Assembly (NCBI GenBank): GCA_028684915.1
Contig: JAQUEZ010000033.1
Coordinates: forward strand, 1-42,924
Origin: Desulfobulbus sp.
GTDB taxonomy: Bacteria; Desulfobacterota; Desulfobulbia; Desulfobulbales; Desulfobulbaceae
Length of the DNA stretch: 42,924 bases
Direction of reading: 5' to 3'
A program made the translations under genes and the position numbers. Shown piece after piece: positions 32,783 to 39,384 of this stretch (within the stretch, counting starts at the first letter, position 1; the number at the start of each line of letters is the position of its first letter). The notes beneath the pieces were generated by a model that had not been told where the DNA came from, did not search any database, and saw nothing but the letters and a program-made list of their open reading frames with translations.

Positions 32783-33301
32783 CTCTATGTGTGTGACAGA
32801 AAGGGAGAATACACGGAAGCCCCGAAAGAAGTCGTCTTGAAAGAGGCCTTAAAGGTAAGCAAAAAGGTGTTTTCCTCAAAAAAACAGATAATGAGCAAAG
32901 AAACGGCAATACAGGCCATAGGCGCACAATTATGCGGTTTGGAGAATGAGGTTATTGGTTGCCTGTTCCTGAATGCTCCCCATAAGGTTTTGGGTTGGGA
33001 GATCCTCTTTCATGGATCAGTGAACAAATCATACGCCTATCCAAGGGTCGTGGTTCAGAAGGCCCTGCAATACAATGCCGCAGCTATCATTCTTGCACAT
33101 AACCATCCCTCTGGGTCCATCAAACCTTCACGTCAAGATCTCGCTTTGACAGGAACGCTTCTTCAAGCACTGGAGGTTATCGACGTGGTCGTGCTGGACC
33201 ATTTGATAGTCGGGGACGAAATTTACTCGTTTGCCGACAATGGTCATATCGCCCAAATACGTCAACGCGTTTCGAGCAATATATGGAAGGGAGATATGTA
33301 G
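32780..33301 (+). CDS. radC: RadC-family JAMM domain protein
   Basis: A 173-residue plasmid-type RadC starting at ATG 32780. The JAMM metal site is visible as HNHPSG at 107-112 with Ser117 and Asp120 (SRQD), and the C-terminal DHLIVGDEIYSF is typical. The short form lacks the N-terminal helix-hairpin-helix of chromosomal RadC. The family was once linked to DNA repair; its real substrate is unknown, and short forms are frequent on plasmids, phages and ICEs, often near antirestriction genes. It is preceded by the best example of the structured leader. Confidence 0.92.
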   Translation: MLYVCDRKGEYTEAPKEVVLKEALKVSKKVFSSKKQIMSKETAIQAIGAQLCGLENEVIGCLFLNAPHKVLGWEILFHGSVNKSYAYPRVVVQKALQYNAAAIILAHNHPSGSIKPSRQDLALTGTLLQALEVIDVVVLDHLIVGDEIYSFADNGHIAQIRQRVSSNIWKGDM

Positions 33302-33356
33302 CACTATTGCAAGTCATTGATACGACAATCCATTGATCATTGAATCAATCCCTATG

Positions 33357-33422
33357 CCAGGGGCAAACACATGCCCTGGAGGGAATGGTGTGTCTTGCCC
33401 CGTTTTTAAGGAGAAAGATATG
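33357..33422 (+). promoter_or_regulatory. Structured leader 7 (hypothetical gene at 33420)
   Basis: CCAGGGGCA (33357-33365) pairs with TGCCCTGG (33372-33379) with one bulge. GGGGCAA (33360-33366) can instead pair with TTGCCCC (33395-33401), followed by GTTTTT. TGTGTCTT (33389-33396) pairs with AAGATATG (33415-33422), which contains the start codon, using three G-U pairs. Compared with the radC leader both arms of the terminator stem have changed together (A to G, T to C). Confidence 0.7.
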
Positions 33423-33749
33423 CCACCGATTTTCCACAACAAGACACGGCACTACAAGTGCTCATTCTTAAATCGTAAGAGCCAAGTGGTCGCAAGGACA
33501 ACGTGCAGGGCTGGAGTACATCTGCTAGATGATGTCATCATTGGGGCATTCAGGCACCAAGCGTCATCCGTAATGCTCGCAGATAATGACGCTCAACCAT
33601 GCCTTGCATGCCAAGCAATCATTTATCCAGAAGAAATGGAGCTGATCAATAATCTGCGCTATCACCTCAAGACTATCGACGTTGAGTTACAAGAAGACGC
33701 CTTGTTGGCTGATAAAATTCTGGCAACTTCAGATCAGTTTGTTGAGTAG
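33420..33749 (+). CDS. Hypothetical protein
   Basis: A 109-residue protein starting at ATG 33420 behind AAGGAG within a structured leader; an in-frame start at 33333 lies in the leader and is rejected. The product has four cysteines, two of them in CLACQAI, and begins with a basic beta-rich segment (HNKTRHYKCSFLNRKSQVVA). No family was recognised. Its leader and place between radC and other small genes mark it as part of the element's regulon. Confidence 0.6.
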   Translation: MPPIFHNKTRHYKCSFLNRKSQVVARTTCRAGVHLLDDVIIGAFRHQASSVMLADNDAQPCLACQAIIYPEEMELINNLRYHLKTIDVELQEDALLADKILATSDQFVE

Positions 33750-33781
33750 CCTCTGAGTTCACTTTCACCTGTCACCCACTA

Positions 33782-33856
33782 CCAGGGACAAAACAACGTC
33801 CCTGGAGGGCTTGTCTTGTCCCTTTTTGTTTTCAACACAACAAGAGGCAAACCATG
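33782..33856 (+). promoter_or_regulatory. Structured leader 8 (hypothetical gene at 33854)
   Basis: CCAGGGAC (33782-33789) and GTCCCTGG (33798-33805) form a perfect 8-bp stem. GGGACAA (33785-33791) can instead pair with TTGTCCC (33816-33822), followed by five T. TTGTCTT (33811-33817) pairs with GAGGCAA (33844-33850), the ribosome binding site region, with two G-U pairs. Confidence 0.7.
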
Positions 33857-34111
33857 GATACAAACATCAACCCCCCTCCCCTTCCCGTTCATCACGTTTT
33901 CCTCAATCCCAACAACGATCAGGACCAATCCTTAAGCGGGCCCCACTGGCACGCTTGCGCAGCTCCAACGCGCAGCCATGCCATTACCGCAGTCCTGCAG
34001 GCATACGACGCCCAGGAGTTCCGGCCACGGACCGTTTGGGTGCTGGCCGCTGGCCAACCAGGACAGCTATATTCCCTGGTCGAGATGTTCACCATCGAGT
34101 GGCGCCAATGA
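33854..34111 (+). CDS. Small hypothetical protein, first of a coupled trio
   Basis: An 85-residue protein with a Pro-rich start (NPPPLPVHHVFLNPNND) and an alpha/beta remainder ending in VEMFTIEWRQ. It is preceded by a structured leader and overlaps the next gene by ATGA. The family is unknown. The three consecutive overlaps 33854-34475 suggest a single translational unit under one leader. Confidence 0.6.
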   Translation: MDTNINPPPLPVHHVFLNPNNDQDQSLSGPHWHACAAPTRSHAITAVLQAYDAQEFRPRTVWVLAAGQPGQLYSLVEMFTIEWRQ

Positions 34112-34383
34112 AGTATGGCGACTTTGATGTTGAAGGGTACTGGCAAGGCAAACTCCACAAATGTTGGGTCGTTTGCCTGTCCAGGATCGTGAGCAGACGC
34201 GAACAGCGCGAATTTTGGAATGTCCTGGCCGCAACAGCGGATAAGGCCATAGCAACCGCCAAAAGAACTTGCCTTTGGAAAGGCAAGAAAATCTATGGAT
34301 CGGCACGATTGGCCGGCCCGCTGGACCTGGGCGCTACGCAGTATTGGAATTCGGGGACGAACCAATGGGAGAGCTTCCGATGA
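34108..34383 (+). CDS. Small hypothetical protein, second of a coupled trio
   Basis: A 91-residue basic protein beginning MKYGDFDVEGYWQGK and containing CWVVCLSRI and a Lys/Arg-rich middle. Its ATG overlaps the upstream stop (ATGA) and its own stop overlaps the next ATG in the same way. A longer frame opening at 33811 is a read-through of the upstream leader and gene and is rejected. No domain was recognised. Confidence 0.6.
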   Translation: MKYGDFDVEGYWQGKLHKCWVVCLSRIVSRREQREFWNVLAATADKAIATAKRTCLWKGKKIYGSARLAGPLDLGATQYWNSGTNQWESFR

Positions 34384-34475
34384 ACAAAGCCAAGAAGTGC
34401 GTGGGCAGCAGTTGTGCCTCCGCGCAAACGGATCCATCAAAGGCTGGACAGATTTCAAACGTGATGACTCAATAG
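34380..34475 (+). CDS. Very small ORF, third of a coupled trio
   Basis: A 31-codon frame whose ATG overlaps the preceding stop as ATGA. The product starts NKAKKCVGSSCASAQ. Only the tight overlap supports it; there is no recognisable family and no ribosome binding site independent of the coupling. Confidence 0.3.
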   Translation: MNKAKKCVGSSCASAQTDPSKAGQISNVMTQ

Positions 34476-34497
34476 TCTAATCATTTCAATATTATCT

Positions 34498-34579
34498 CCA
34501 GGGAGAACCTTGTCCCTGGGGGGGCATTGTTTTGTCCCTGGATTTCTTTTCACCAATGAATTAAGGAGACAGAACCATG
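34498..34579 (+). promoter_or_regulatory. Structured leader 9 (DUF2786 gene)
   Basis: CCAGGGA (34498-34504) can pair with TCCCTGG at 34513-34519 or with a second TCCCTGG at 34535-34541, which are mutually exclusive. GTTTTGTC (34529-34536) pairs with GACAGAAC (34568-34575) between ribosome binding site and start codon, with one G-U pair. Confidence 0.68.
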
Positions 34580-35326
34580 CAGCAAGCAAATATAGATCAA
34601 AAACTCATCGATAAGCTCCAGAAGCTCCTGGCCCTGGCCGGAAGCGACAACGAGCACGAAGCGCAACTCGCCATGAGTAAGGCTGAAGACCTTATGCGCG
34701 AGCACAACCTGTCCGTCGCGGATGTTGCCCTCAACGGCAGCGGCGCCCATGTGCAATCGCAAAAGGTATATGGCCATACCGCTACCTACGCCAAGTGGGA
34801 AGGTTCTCTTGGTTGGACGGTGGCCAGGACGTTTAACGGGCAGGCTATTCGGATAAGCAGAGGCAAGGATGAAGGGTGGTTTTTCACCTTCGTTGCCGGC
34901 CGCACCGACCTGGTCATCATTGTCGATCTGTACGAGCGATTGCGCGAAACGATCAAACGGATGACCAAACAGTATATGGCCCAACACAAAGGGCACCAGC
35001 GTCGCTCGCTTCTACAGAACAGTTACCGGCTGGGTCTTCTGAACACCATCGTCACCCGGTTGAAACGGTTCAAAGAGAACACCGCCCCTGACGGCATCCA
35101 AAAAAATGCCTTTGGTTTGACCGGCAAAGAGTTGATGGTCGTCAAGGAAAGAGCCGTTGAGCAACGTGTCGTCCAACTTTTCCCAGACCTCACGATGGCT
35201 CGTACCCGGGTAAGTAGAGTGCTCCTTTCCGCCTATGAGCAGGGGCAAGCCGACGGTCACAACGTCAGCTTGCATCAATCCGTTGCCGGCGGCAAGGGTG
35301 ACCCTACAGCTCTTACCCATCGTTAA
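34577..35326 (+). CDS. DUF2786 domain protein
   Basis: A 249-residue protein. The N-terminal DUF2786 motif is clear: LIDKLQKLLALAGSDNEHEA, then AMSKAEDLMREHNLS. The rest is helical and basic. DUF2786 proteins are common on phages, plasmids and ICEs and have no established function; the small N-terminal domain has been suggested to bind DNA or a partner. It is the only gene of its leader and ends 90 bp before the antirestriction gene. Confidence 0.85.
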   Translation: MQQANIDQKLIDKLQKLLALAGSDNEHEAQLAMSKAEDLMREHNLSVADVALNGSGAHVQSQKVYGHTATYAKWEGSLGWTVARTFNGQAIRISRGKDEGWFFTFVAGRTDLVIIVDLYERLRETIKRMTKQYMAQHKGHQRRSLLQNSYRLGLLNTIVTRLKRFKENTAPDGIQKNAFGLTGKELMVVKERAVEQRVVQLFPDLTMARTRVSRVLLSAYEQGQADGHNVSLHQSVAGGKGDPTALTHR

Positions 35327-35342
35327 AAATCTCTCGCTTCAA

Positions 35343-35419
35343 CCCCATGGGGCAAGCCAAGCTCCCAACGGGGCGGTTTGCCGTCTTAAATGAATTTTCA
35401 TCAGAAGGGTAAACCCATG
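35343..35419 (+). promoter_or_regulatory. Structured leader 10 (antirestriction gene)
   Basis: CCCC (35343-35346) pairs with GGGG (35370-35373) around an inner TGGG/CCCA stem (35348-35351 and 35364-35367). GGCAA (35351-35355) can instead pair with TTGCC (35378-35382). GGTTTGCC (35375-35382) pairs with GGTAAACC (35408-35415), next to the start codon, with one G-U pair. Confidence 0.6.
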
Positions 35420-35872
35420 ATTGATAATCAAATAGCAGAAAACAGCATTTCCGTTTCATTGGTGCCCGATCAAGATCGGCTTGCATTTTTCCCAAAACAT
35501 TTTGGGCCTTATATGATCGAAGGTGAAGCTTTAGTCTTCACCTGGATGAGGAGGCTTGCACCTGAATACAATGGCGGCTATTGGAATTTCTTTGAATTGT
35601 CGAATGGAGGGTTTTATTTAGCACTGAAAAACGACAAAAAAGAGAGGTTCAAAATGTTCAGCGGGTACATTGAAAGCGAAGTTTCAGCAGACGCAGCTGG
35701 TATTGTTGCGACTCTCTATGCAATCAATTACCTCCTCAACACTGAGCATGAGAAAAATCTCCGTCCAGACCAAGAAAAGGCTATTGAGGACCTTGATGAT
35801 GGCTATTACAAGCTCCGTGATTTTGCCTCGGAACACCCCGAAGCAACGGAAATTTTCGCATTGATCGATTAA
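35417..35872 (+). CDS. ArdB/KlcA-family antirestriction protein
   Basis: A 151-residue protein starting at ATG 35417. RLAFFPKHFGPYMIEGEALV, then WMRRLAPEYNGGYWNFFELSNGGFY-like elements (split here) and SADAAGIVATLYAINYL are the landmarks of the KlcA/ArdB family (PF03230). These proteins block type I restriction in vivo by an indirect mechanism, and some help plasmids in other ways. On the same stretch of DNA sit a type III restriction locus and a solitary DNA methylase, so the backbone carries counter-defence while the left flank carries defence. The gene is preceded by a structured leader, a context described for the radC motif (restriction inhibitor genes). Confidence 0.9.
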   Translation: MIDNQIAENSISVSLVPDQDRLAFFPKHFGPYMIEGEALVFTWMRRLAPEYNGGYWNFFELSNGGFYLALKNDKKERFKMFSGYIESEVSADAAGIVATLYAINYLLNTEHEKNLRPDQEKAIEDLDDGYYKLRDFASEHPEATEIFALID

Positions 35873-35886
35873 AACCACCTACCCAA

Positions 35887-35956
35887 AGGGGCGGAACAAC
35901 GCCTCTGAAAGAGGCCATGTTCTGCTCTATTTTCCATGAAAGGAGAAAGAACAATG
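35887..35956 (+). promoter_or_regulatory. Structured leader 11 (hypothetical gene at 35954)
   Basis: AGGGGCG (35887-35893) pairs with CGCCTCT (35900-35906), one G-U. The same strand continuing to GAACA (35898) can instead pair with TGTTCTGCTC (35918-35927), including G-U pairs. TGTTCT (35918-35923) is an exact complement of AGAACA (35948-35953), directly before the start codon. A small CCTCT/AGAGG hairpin is nested between. Confidence 0.6.
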
Positions 35957-36436
35957 GCCGATTACTTCAAACAATCAGTATTCCAGCCACTCATTCCCAA
36001 ACGCCTACTCGCTGCTGAAGACTGGCGCGTCATCGAGGCATTCGGCATTACCATTGCCACCTCGCCGACCGACATGGATCGCGTCTATCTGTATTCCGAC
36101 AACTGGAACAGCGTCGGGTATCTCGATTCTGATGACGGTAAAGGTGAAACACTGGAACTTGCCGAAGACGACCTCTTCGCTTGCCTCCAGGCGATCATCC
36201 GCCGTTCCAACGGCGAATTGACCTGGATATCCCAGGAGTGTTCCTATACTGCCTCAGAGATGGTACCAGACGGTTTCGGTGGCAGTGCGCTCTTTATCAC
36301 TGCTATCGACGTGCAGTATATCAGCACCTCGCAGTGGCTGGAGGAGCGGATCGGTGAAGTCGAAACAGGCGACACAGGGCCGCACACGGATGACTCCGAG
36401 GCCTCAGTCCCCTACGACAAAAAGCTGTTGCATTGA
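35954..36436 (+). CDS. Hypothetical acidic protein
   Basis: A 160-residue acidic protein starting at ATG 35954 behind AAGGAG. It has an N-terminal basic patch (FKQSVFQPLIPKRLL), alternating strands with many Asp/Glu, and an acidic tail. Strongly acidic small proteins on mobile elements are sometimes DNA mimics with antirestriction activity, but the N terminus is not acidic and no family was recognised. It follows the KlcA-like gene and has its own leader. Confidence 0.6.
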   Translation: MADYFKQSVFQPLIPKRLLAAEDWRVIEAFGITIATSPTDMDRVYLYSDNWNSVGYLDSDDGKGETLELAEDDLFACLQAIIRRSNGELTWISQECSYTASEMVPDGFGGSALFITAIDVQYISTSQWLEERIGEVETGDTGPHTDDSEASVPYDKKLLH

Positions 36437-36503
36437 GCTGCAGCCGGCATGGGAACAATTGAGAAAAACGAGATTTCATAACGAGAACCAACCAGGAGTT
36501 AAT

Positions 36504-36716
36504 ATGTATTACCAAATAGGTAACAATTTAACAGGTCCGTATTCCGCCCCTATAGCCTCTTTAGAGAAGGCAAGGGAGGTGTTGGAGACTGAAATTTCAG
36601 CCGTTGCTGAAAGTGCTATTCAGGAATCTGGCGGCAAACTTTCACGCGAAAAAGCGCTGGAGGTCGCAAGGGACCATTGTTGGTTGTGCGACGAAAATGA
36701 AACGATCATAAATTGA
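36504..36716 (+). CDS. Small hypothetical protein
   Basis: A 70-residue protein with an AGGAG ribosome binding site at 36493-36497 and ATG at 36504. It begins MYYQIGNNLTGPYSAPIASL and has a long Ala/Glu-rich helix and a C-terminal CWLCDE. Unlike most neighbours it has no structured leader, so it is probably co-translated with the preceding gene, 67 bp away. No family was recognised. Confidence 0.6.
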   Translation: MYYQIGNNLTGPYSAPIASLEKAREVLETEISAVAESAIQESGGKLSREKALEVARDHCWLCDENETIIN

Positions 36717-36752
36717 TGCTGTAGTTTCGCTGTAAACAGCAACCATCCCGAA

Positions 36753-36832
36753 CAGGGGCAAAGCATGCCCCGGTGGGGTGGTGTCTTGCCCCTGTTTCTT
36801 TTTCATCTATTGAATCAGGAGGCAAGACCATG
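36753..36832 (+). promoter_or_regulatory. Structured leader 12 (DUF932 gene)
   Basis: GGGGCA (36755-36760) pairs with TGCCCC (36766-36771). CAGGGGCAA (36753-36761) can instead pair over 9 bp with TTGCCCCTG (36786-36794), followed by a T-rich tract. GTCTTGCC (36783-36790) is an exact complement of GGCAAGAC (36821-36828), which overlaps the AGGAGG ribosome binding site and ends before the start codon. Confidence 0.73.
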
Positions 36833-37714
36833 ACTGCTCTCATCACCCCCAAGTACCCTACCCTTCGTTTGCTCACCAATGACGACATTATCGACTACGT
36901 CCCCGCCGCTGGCGCCTCAAGCCCTGTGGCCAAAGCTTCAGCACGCTACTGCTTTGTATCGACCATCTCGGTGGTTGAAGCATTGCGAGATGTGGGCTGG
37001 TTTCCGATTGATGCCCGGCAAAGCAATCCACGCCTGGTTAGTCGCCAGGGATTCCAGCAGCATTTAATCCGCTTTGCCCACAAGCAACCTACCGGGTTAA
37101 ACGACGAGCGTGTTGACTTGATCTTGTGGAACTCCCACGACTTGGGCAGCGCATTCAAACTGTTTGCCGGAGTATGGCGGTTCGTTTGCGGAAACGGCCT
37201 CATGGTCGGGTCTGAACTGATGAACTTCCGGCATAAGCACGTCGGATTCGACATGGAGGCGCTTTTAGGATCCGCCCTAAAGATTGCCAACCATGCAGGC
37301 GTGGTGGCACAACAGATCAACGACATGAAAGCCATCGACATGAGCCCCGACGAACAGGGCATCTACGCCATGGCCGCGCATACTCTCGTTTATCGCGACC
37401 AAGCCGAACAGGCTCCGGTCACGCCCGATGATCTGCTCCAGACCAGACGCTATGACGACTCACAGGACCAACTGTGGTCCACCTTCAATGTTGTTCAGGA
37501 GAACATCATCAAAGGCGGTTTGCATGGTGTGAAGGTCAATGAAGCGGGCCAAAGGCGAAAAGTGATGACCCGACCCATCAAGGCCCTCGACCGCAGCGTA
37601 CAGCTCAACCAGGCCCTGTGGGTGCTGACCGAGGGCATGGCGGCCATTAAACGTGGCGCTGATCCCCAAACTGTGCTGGCCGGCGTTTTGGCCAAAAAAC
37701 GCGCTAAGTGTTGA
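36830..37714 (+). CDS. DUF932 domain protein
   Basis: A 294-residue protein starting at ATG 36830. RYCFVSTISVVEALRDVGW, then QSNPRLVSRQGFQQHLIRF and LFAGVWRFVCGNGLMVG are the conserved blocks of DUF932 (phage/plasmid-like protein TIGR03299 relatives). These proteins are abundant on conjugative elements and megaplasmids, but their function is unknown. It is the last gene of the leader-controlled array: a strong intrinsic terminator follows 70 bp later. Confidence 0.88.
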   Translation: MTALITPKYPTLRLLTNDDIIDYVPAAGASSPVAKASARYCFVSTISVVEALRDVGWFPIDARQSNPRLVSRQGFQQHLIRFAHKQPTGLNDERVDLILWNSHDLGSAFKLFAGVWRFVCGNGLMVGSELMNFRHKHVGFDMEALLGSALKIANHAGVVAQQINDMKAIDMSPDEQGIYAMAAHTLVYRDQAEQAPVTPDDLLQTRRYDDSQDQLWSTFNVVQENIIKGGLHGVKVNEAGQRRKVMTRPIKALDRSVQLNQALWVLTEGMAAIKRGADPQTVLAGVLAKKRAKC

Positions 37715-37785
37715 GGTCGAAACGAAACCACGTATCGTTTGAGCTTATTCGGGGTTGTTCCCCTTTATATGGTTTCTACATAGTA

Positions 37786-37822
37786 GCCGCGCTCCCCCTG
37801 GTAAGGGGACGCGGCTTTTTTT
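37786..37822 (+). terminator. Intrinsic terminator ending the leader-controlled array
   Basis: GCCGCG (37786-37791) with CGCGGC (37810-37815), and TCCCC (37793-37797) with GGGGA (37805-37809), form an 11-bp GC-rich stem with one bulge and a CTGGTAA-type loop, followed by seven T. A GGGG/CCCC hairpin at 37751-37763 precedes it. Confidence 0.9.
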
Positions 37823-38045
37823 GGGTGCTGCCGCCTGTTTGTGTATCGGGGCAAATAGCTGGCAGCATATATTTTTTCCCTTACACTTCTGCCCTTTCTC
37901 GCTCTCAAATCCGCCTCTCGCCAGCCTGTTTCATCTCTTCGAGAACCGCCGAACTAGACAAAATAGGGGGTGTAGGTGAATGCAAGTCATGATCACCGCA
38001 TACTATTTGGAAAATACTGACATTATTCGCCGCAGAAGGCTTGGT
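37823..38045. other. Gap downstream of the terminator
   Basis: Between the terminator and the ParE remnant no gene is supported. Rightward frames starting at 37708 and 37755 run through the terminator hairpin and carry Pro/Ser-rich, low-quality translations. Confidence 0.5.
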
Positions 38046-38333
38046 TTATTCGGTGTAGTCTTTTGAGGATTCCGACATGAGGACTTCGTAATCCCTGCCC
38101 CCATAGAAGATATTGAGGATAAGAACGGCCTGTTTTTTTTCATCAACAAGGAAAGCCACAACAGCTTTCTTGTCTATAGGCGCAACCCTCAAGTTTGGCA
38201 GAAGGTCGTCACGCTGCTGGCCTCGAAGGGGCGCTGTTTCTAGTTCGTGACATTGCTGGCGGAGTTTTTCAACGTAGCCCCACGCCATTTCAGGAAAACC
38301 GCTTTTTTCTGCAATGTAGAGGTAACCCCAACA
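38046..38333 (-). pseudogene. N-terminally truncated ParE-type toxin
   Basis: The leftward frame from 38333 reads GYLYIAEKSGFPEMAWGYVE and continues with TAPLRGQQRDDLLPNLRV and ILNIFYGGRDYEVLM, a clear ParE/RelE-family toxin C terminus. An ATG at 38288 would begin in the middle of the domain, and the first 15-20 family residues upstream are lost: the frame meets a TAG at about 38347. No matching antitoxin is adjacent. It is most likely a dead toxin left after deletion of its antitoxin, though a start at 38288 could still yield an 80-residue fragment. Confidence 0.7.
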
Positions 38334-38361
38334 TTCGCACTACCAGGGATCAAATTTAGGA

Positions 38362-38559
38362 GTGGGACACGTCACAAGAAATTCCTATGTGGATCCGCTT
38401 CAGAAAACGGCTATGGTTGAACGCATGGCCCGCATTGTCGTTTCCGAGCTTTTCAAGAAAGGCTACCTCAAATTCGATATCACCCGCACCCCACTCAACC
38501 TTGCCTTTTCGATTGATGCGGTGGAGCTGTGGTTTCCAAGGTTTTATCCTGCTGTATAA
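38362..38559 (+). CDS. Possible small protein of unknown family
   Basis: A 65-codon frame opening with GTG. It contains RNSYVDPLQKTAMVERMARI, then VSELFKKGYLKFDI. The hydrophobic/charged pattern is protein-like and codon use is balanced, but no ribosome binding site or family is recognised. It may be a fragment. It lies just upstream of the promoter of the CopG/ParE pair. Confidence 0.3.
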   Translation: MGHVTRNSYVDPLQKTAMVERMARIVVSELFKKGYLKFDITRTPLNLAFSIDAVELWFPRFYPAV

Positions 38560-38601
38560 ATTGACAAAAATTTTTACAGTTGTTTTACTCCGGAGAAAAA
38601 G

Positions 38602-38626
38602 TATATTAAGGTAATACCTTTATATA
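38602..38626 (+). promoter_or_regulatory. 25-bp operator palindrome of the CopG/ParE pair
   Basis: TATAT-T-AAGGTA, a central A, then TACCTT-T-ATATA form a near-perfect palindrome immediately upstream of the antitoxin. TATATT at 38602-38607 may serve as -10 box with TTGTTT (38580-38585) as -35 at 16-bp spacing, so the operator would cover the -10. AAGGAG precedes the gene. Autorepression by the ribbon-helix-helix antitoxin is expected. Confidence 0.65.
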
Positions 38627-38641
38627 CCAAGAAGGAGAACC

Positions 38642-38923
38642 ATGAAAACCACTGCTGTTGCCGTAAAAATTGATCCTGAAATGAAAGCCCGCATGAAGCG
38701 CCTTGCCGCCTCCAGACGTCGCTCAACACACTGGTTGATGAAAGAAGCTATCAGCCAATACGTCGAGCGCGAAGAAAAGCAGGAGTCATTCCGACAAGAC
38801 GGTATCCGGGCTTGGAACGAATACCAAGCGACCGGTTTACATGTGACATCAGAAGAGGCTGACACCTGGCTTGCCGAACTGGAAGAGGGAAAAAGCGTGG
38901 AACCGCCTAAATGCCACATCTAA
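38642..38923 (+). CDS. CopG/ParD-type ribbon-helix-helix antitoxin
   Basis: A 93-residue protein with TAVAVKIDPEMKARMKRLAA and STHWLMKEAISQYVEREE, a typical ribbon-helix-helix, and a C-terminal toxin-binding tail (VTSEEADTWLAELEEG). It has a good AAGGAG site and overlaps the toxin gene by 13 bp. The palindrome at 38602-38626 is its probable operator. Confidence 0.9.
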   Translation: MKTTAVAVKIDPEMKARMKRLAASRRRSTHWLMKEAISQYVEREEKQESFRQDGIRAWNEYQATGLHVTSEEADTWLAELEEGKSVEPPKCHI

Positions 38924-39201
38924 TATGGACGCCGTCCGCGTTGCAGGACGTGCAGCGTGCTTATCGTTTTTTGGCAGAAAAAAATGTCGACGCCGTTCGG
39001 CGAGCGGCAAAAAACATCCGTGAAGGCGTCAAAATCCTGGCCAATCAACCGGAAATTGGCCGGCCCGTGGAGGAGATGGAACCTGAATATAGAGAATGGC
39101 TGATCGACTTCGGCGTCAGCGGCTATATTGCACTGTACCGCTACGATGGCAGTATGGCAGTAATTCTCGCTGTTCGGCACCAAAAAGAGGCTGGGTATTG
39201 A
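38911..39201 (+). CDS. ParE/RelE-family toxin
   Basis: A 96-residue toxin: IWTPSALQDVQRAYRFLAEK, then QPEIGRPVEEMEPEYREW and FGVSGYIALYRYDG with VILAVRHQKEAGY at the end. All landmarks of the ParE/RelE family are present and the length is normal. It likely poisons gyrase or translation when unbound. Together with the upstream antitoxin it forms an intact addiction module near the right border of the element. Confidence 0.92.
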   Translation: MPHLIWTPSALQDVQRAYRFLAEKNVDAVRRAAKNIREGVKILANQPEIGRPVEEMEPEYREWLIDFGVSGYIALYRYDGSMAVILAVRHQKEAGY

Positions 39202-39384
39202 GGAGAACTCTCATCCTCACAGTTTTTCAAACCGGGTCGGATTGGTTGTCGTATAAGCACCAGTATTAGAGGTGGAATAACTGAGGTGCCAATCAATGAC
39301 AACGGCTGAATCTCAGGTTATGAATGATGTGTTTTATCGCCTTATTCCACTTATCGGCGGTGATAAGTTTCTTTTTTATGTTGA

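Noticed and set aside
25841..36832. Repeated GGGACA/TGTCCC-like blocks taken as a possible CRISPR array or iterons
   Set aside because: They occur once before each gene, kilobases apart, with varying sequence but conserved pairing; they are leaders, not spaced direct repeats.
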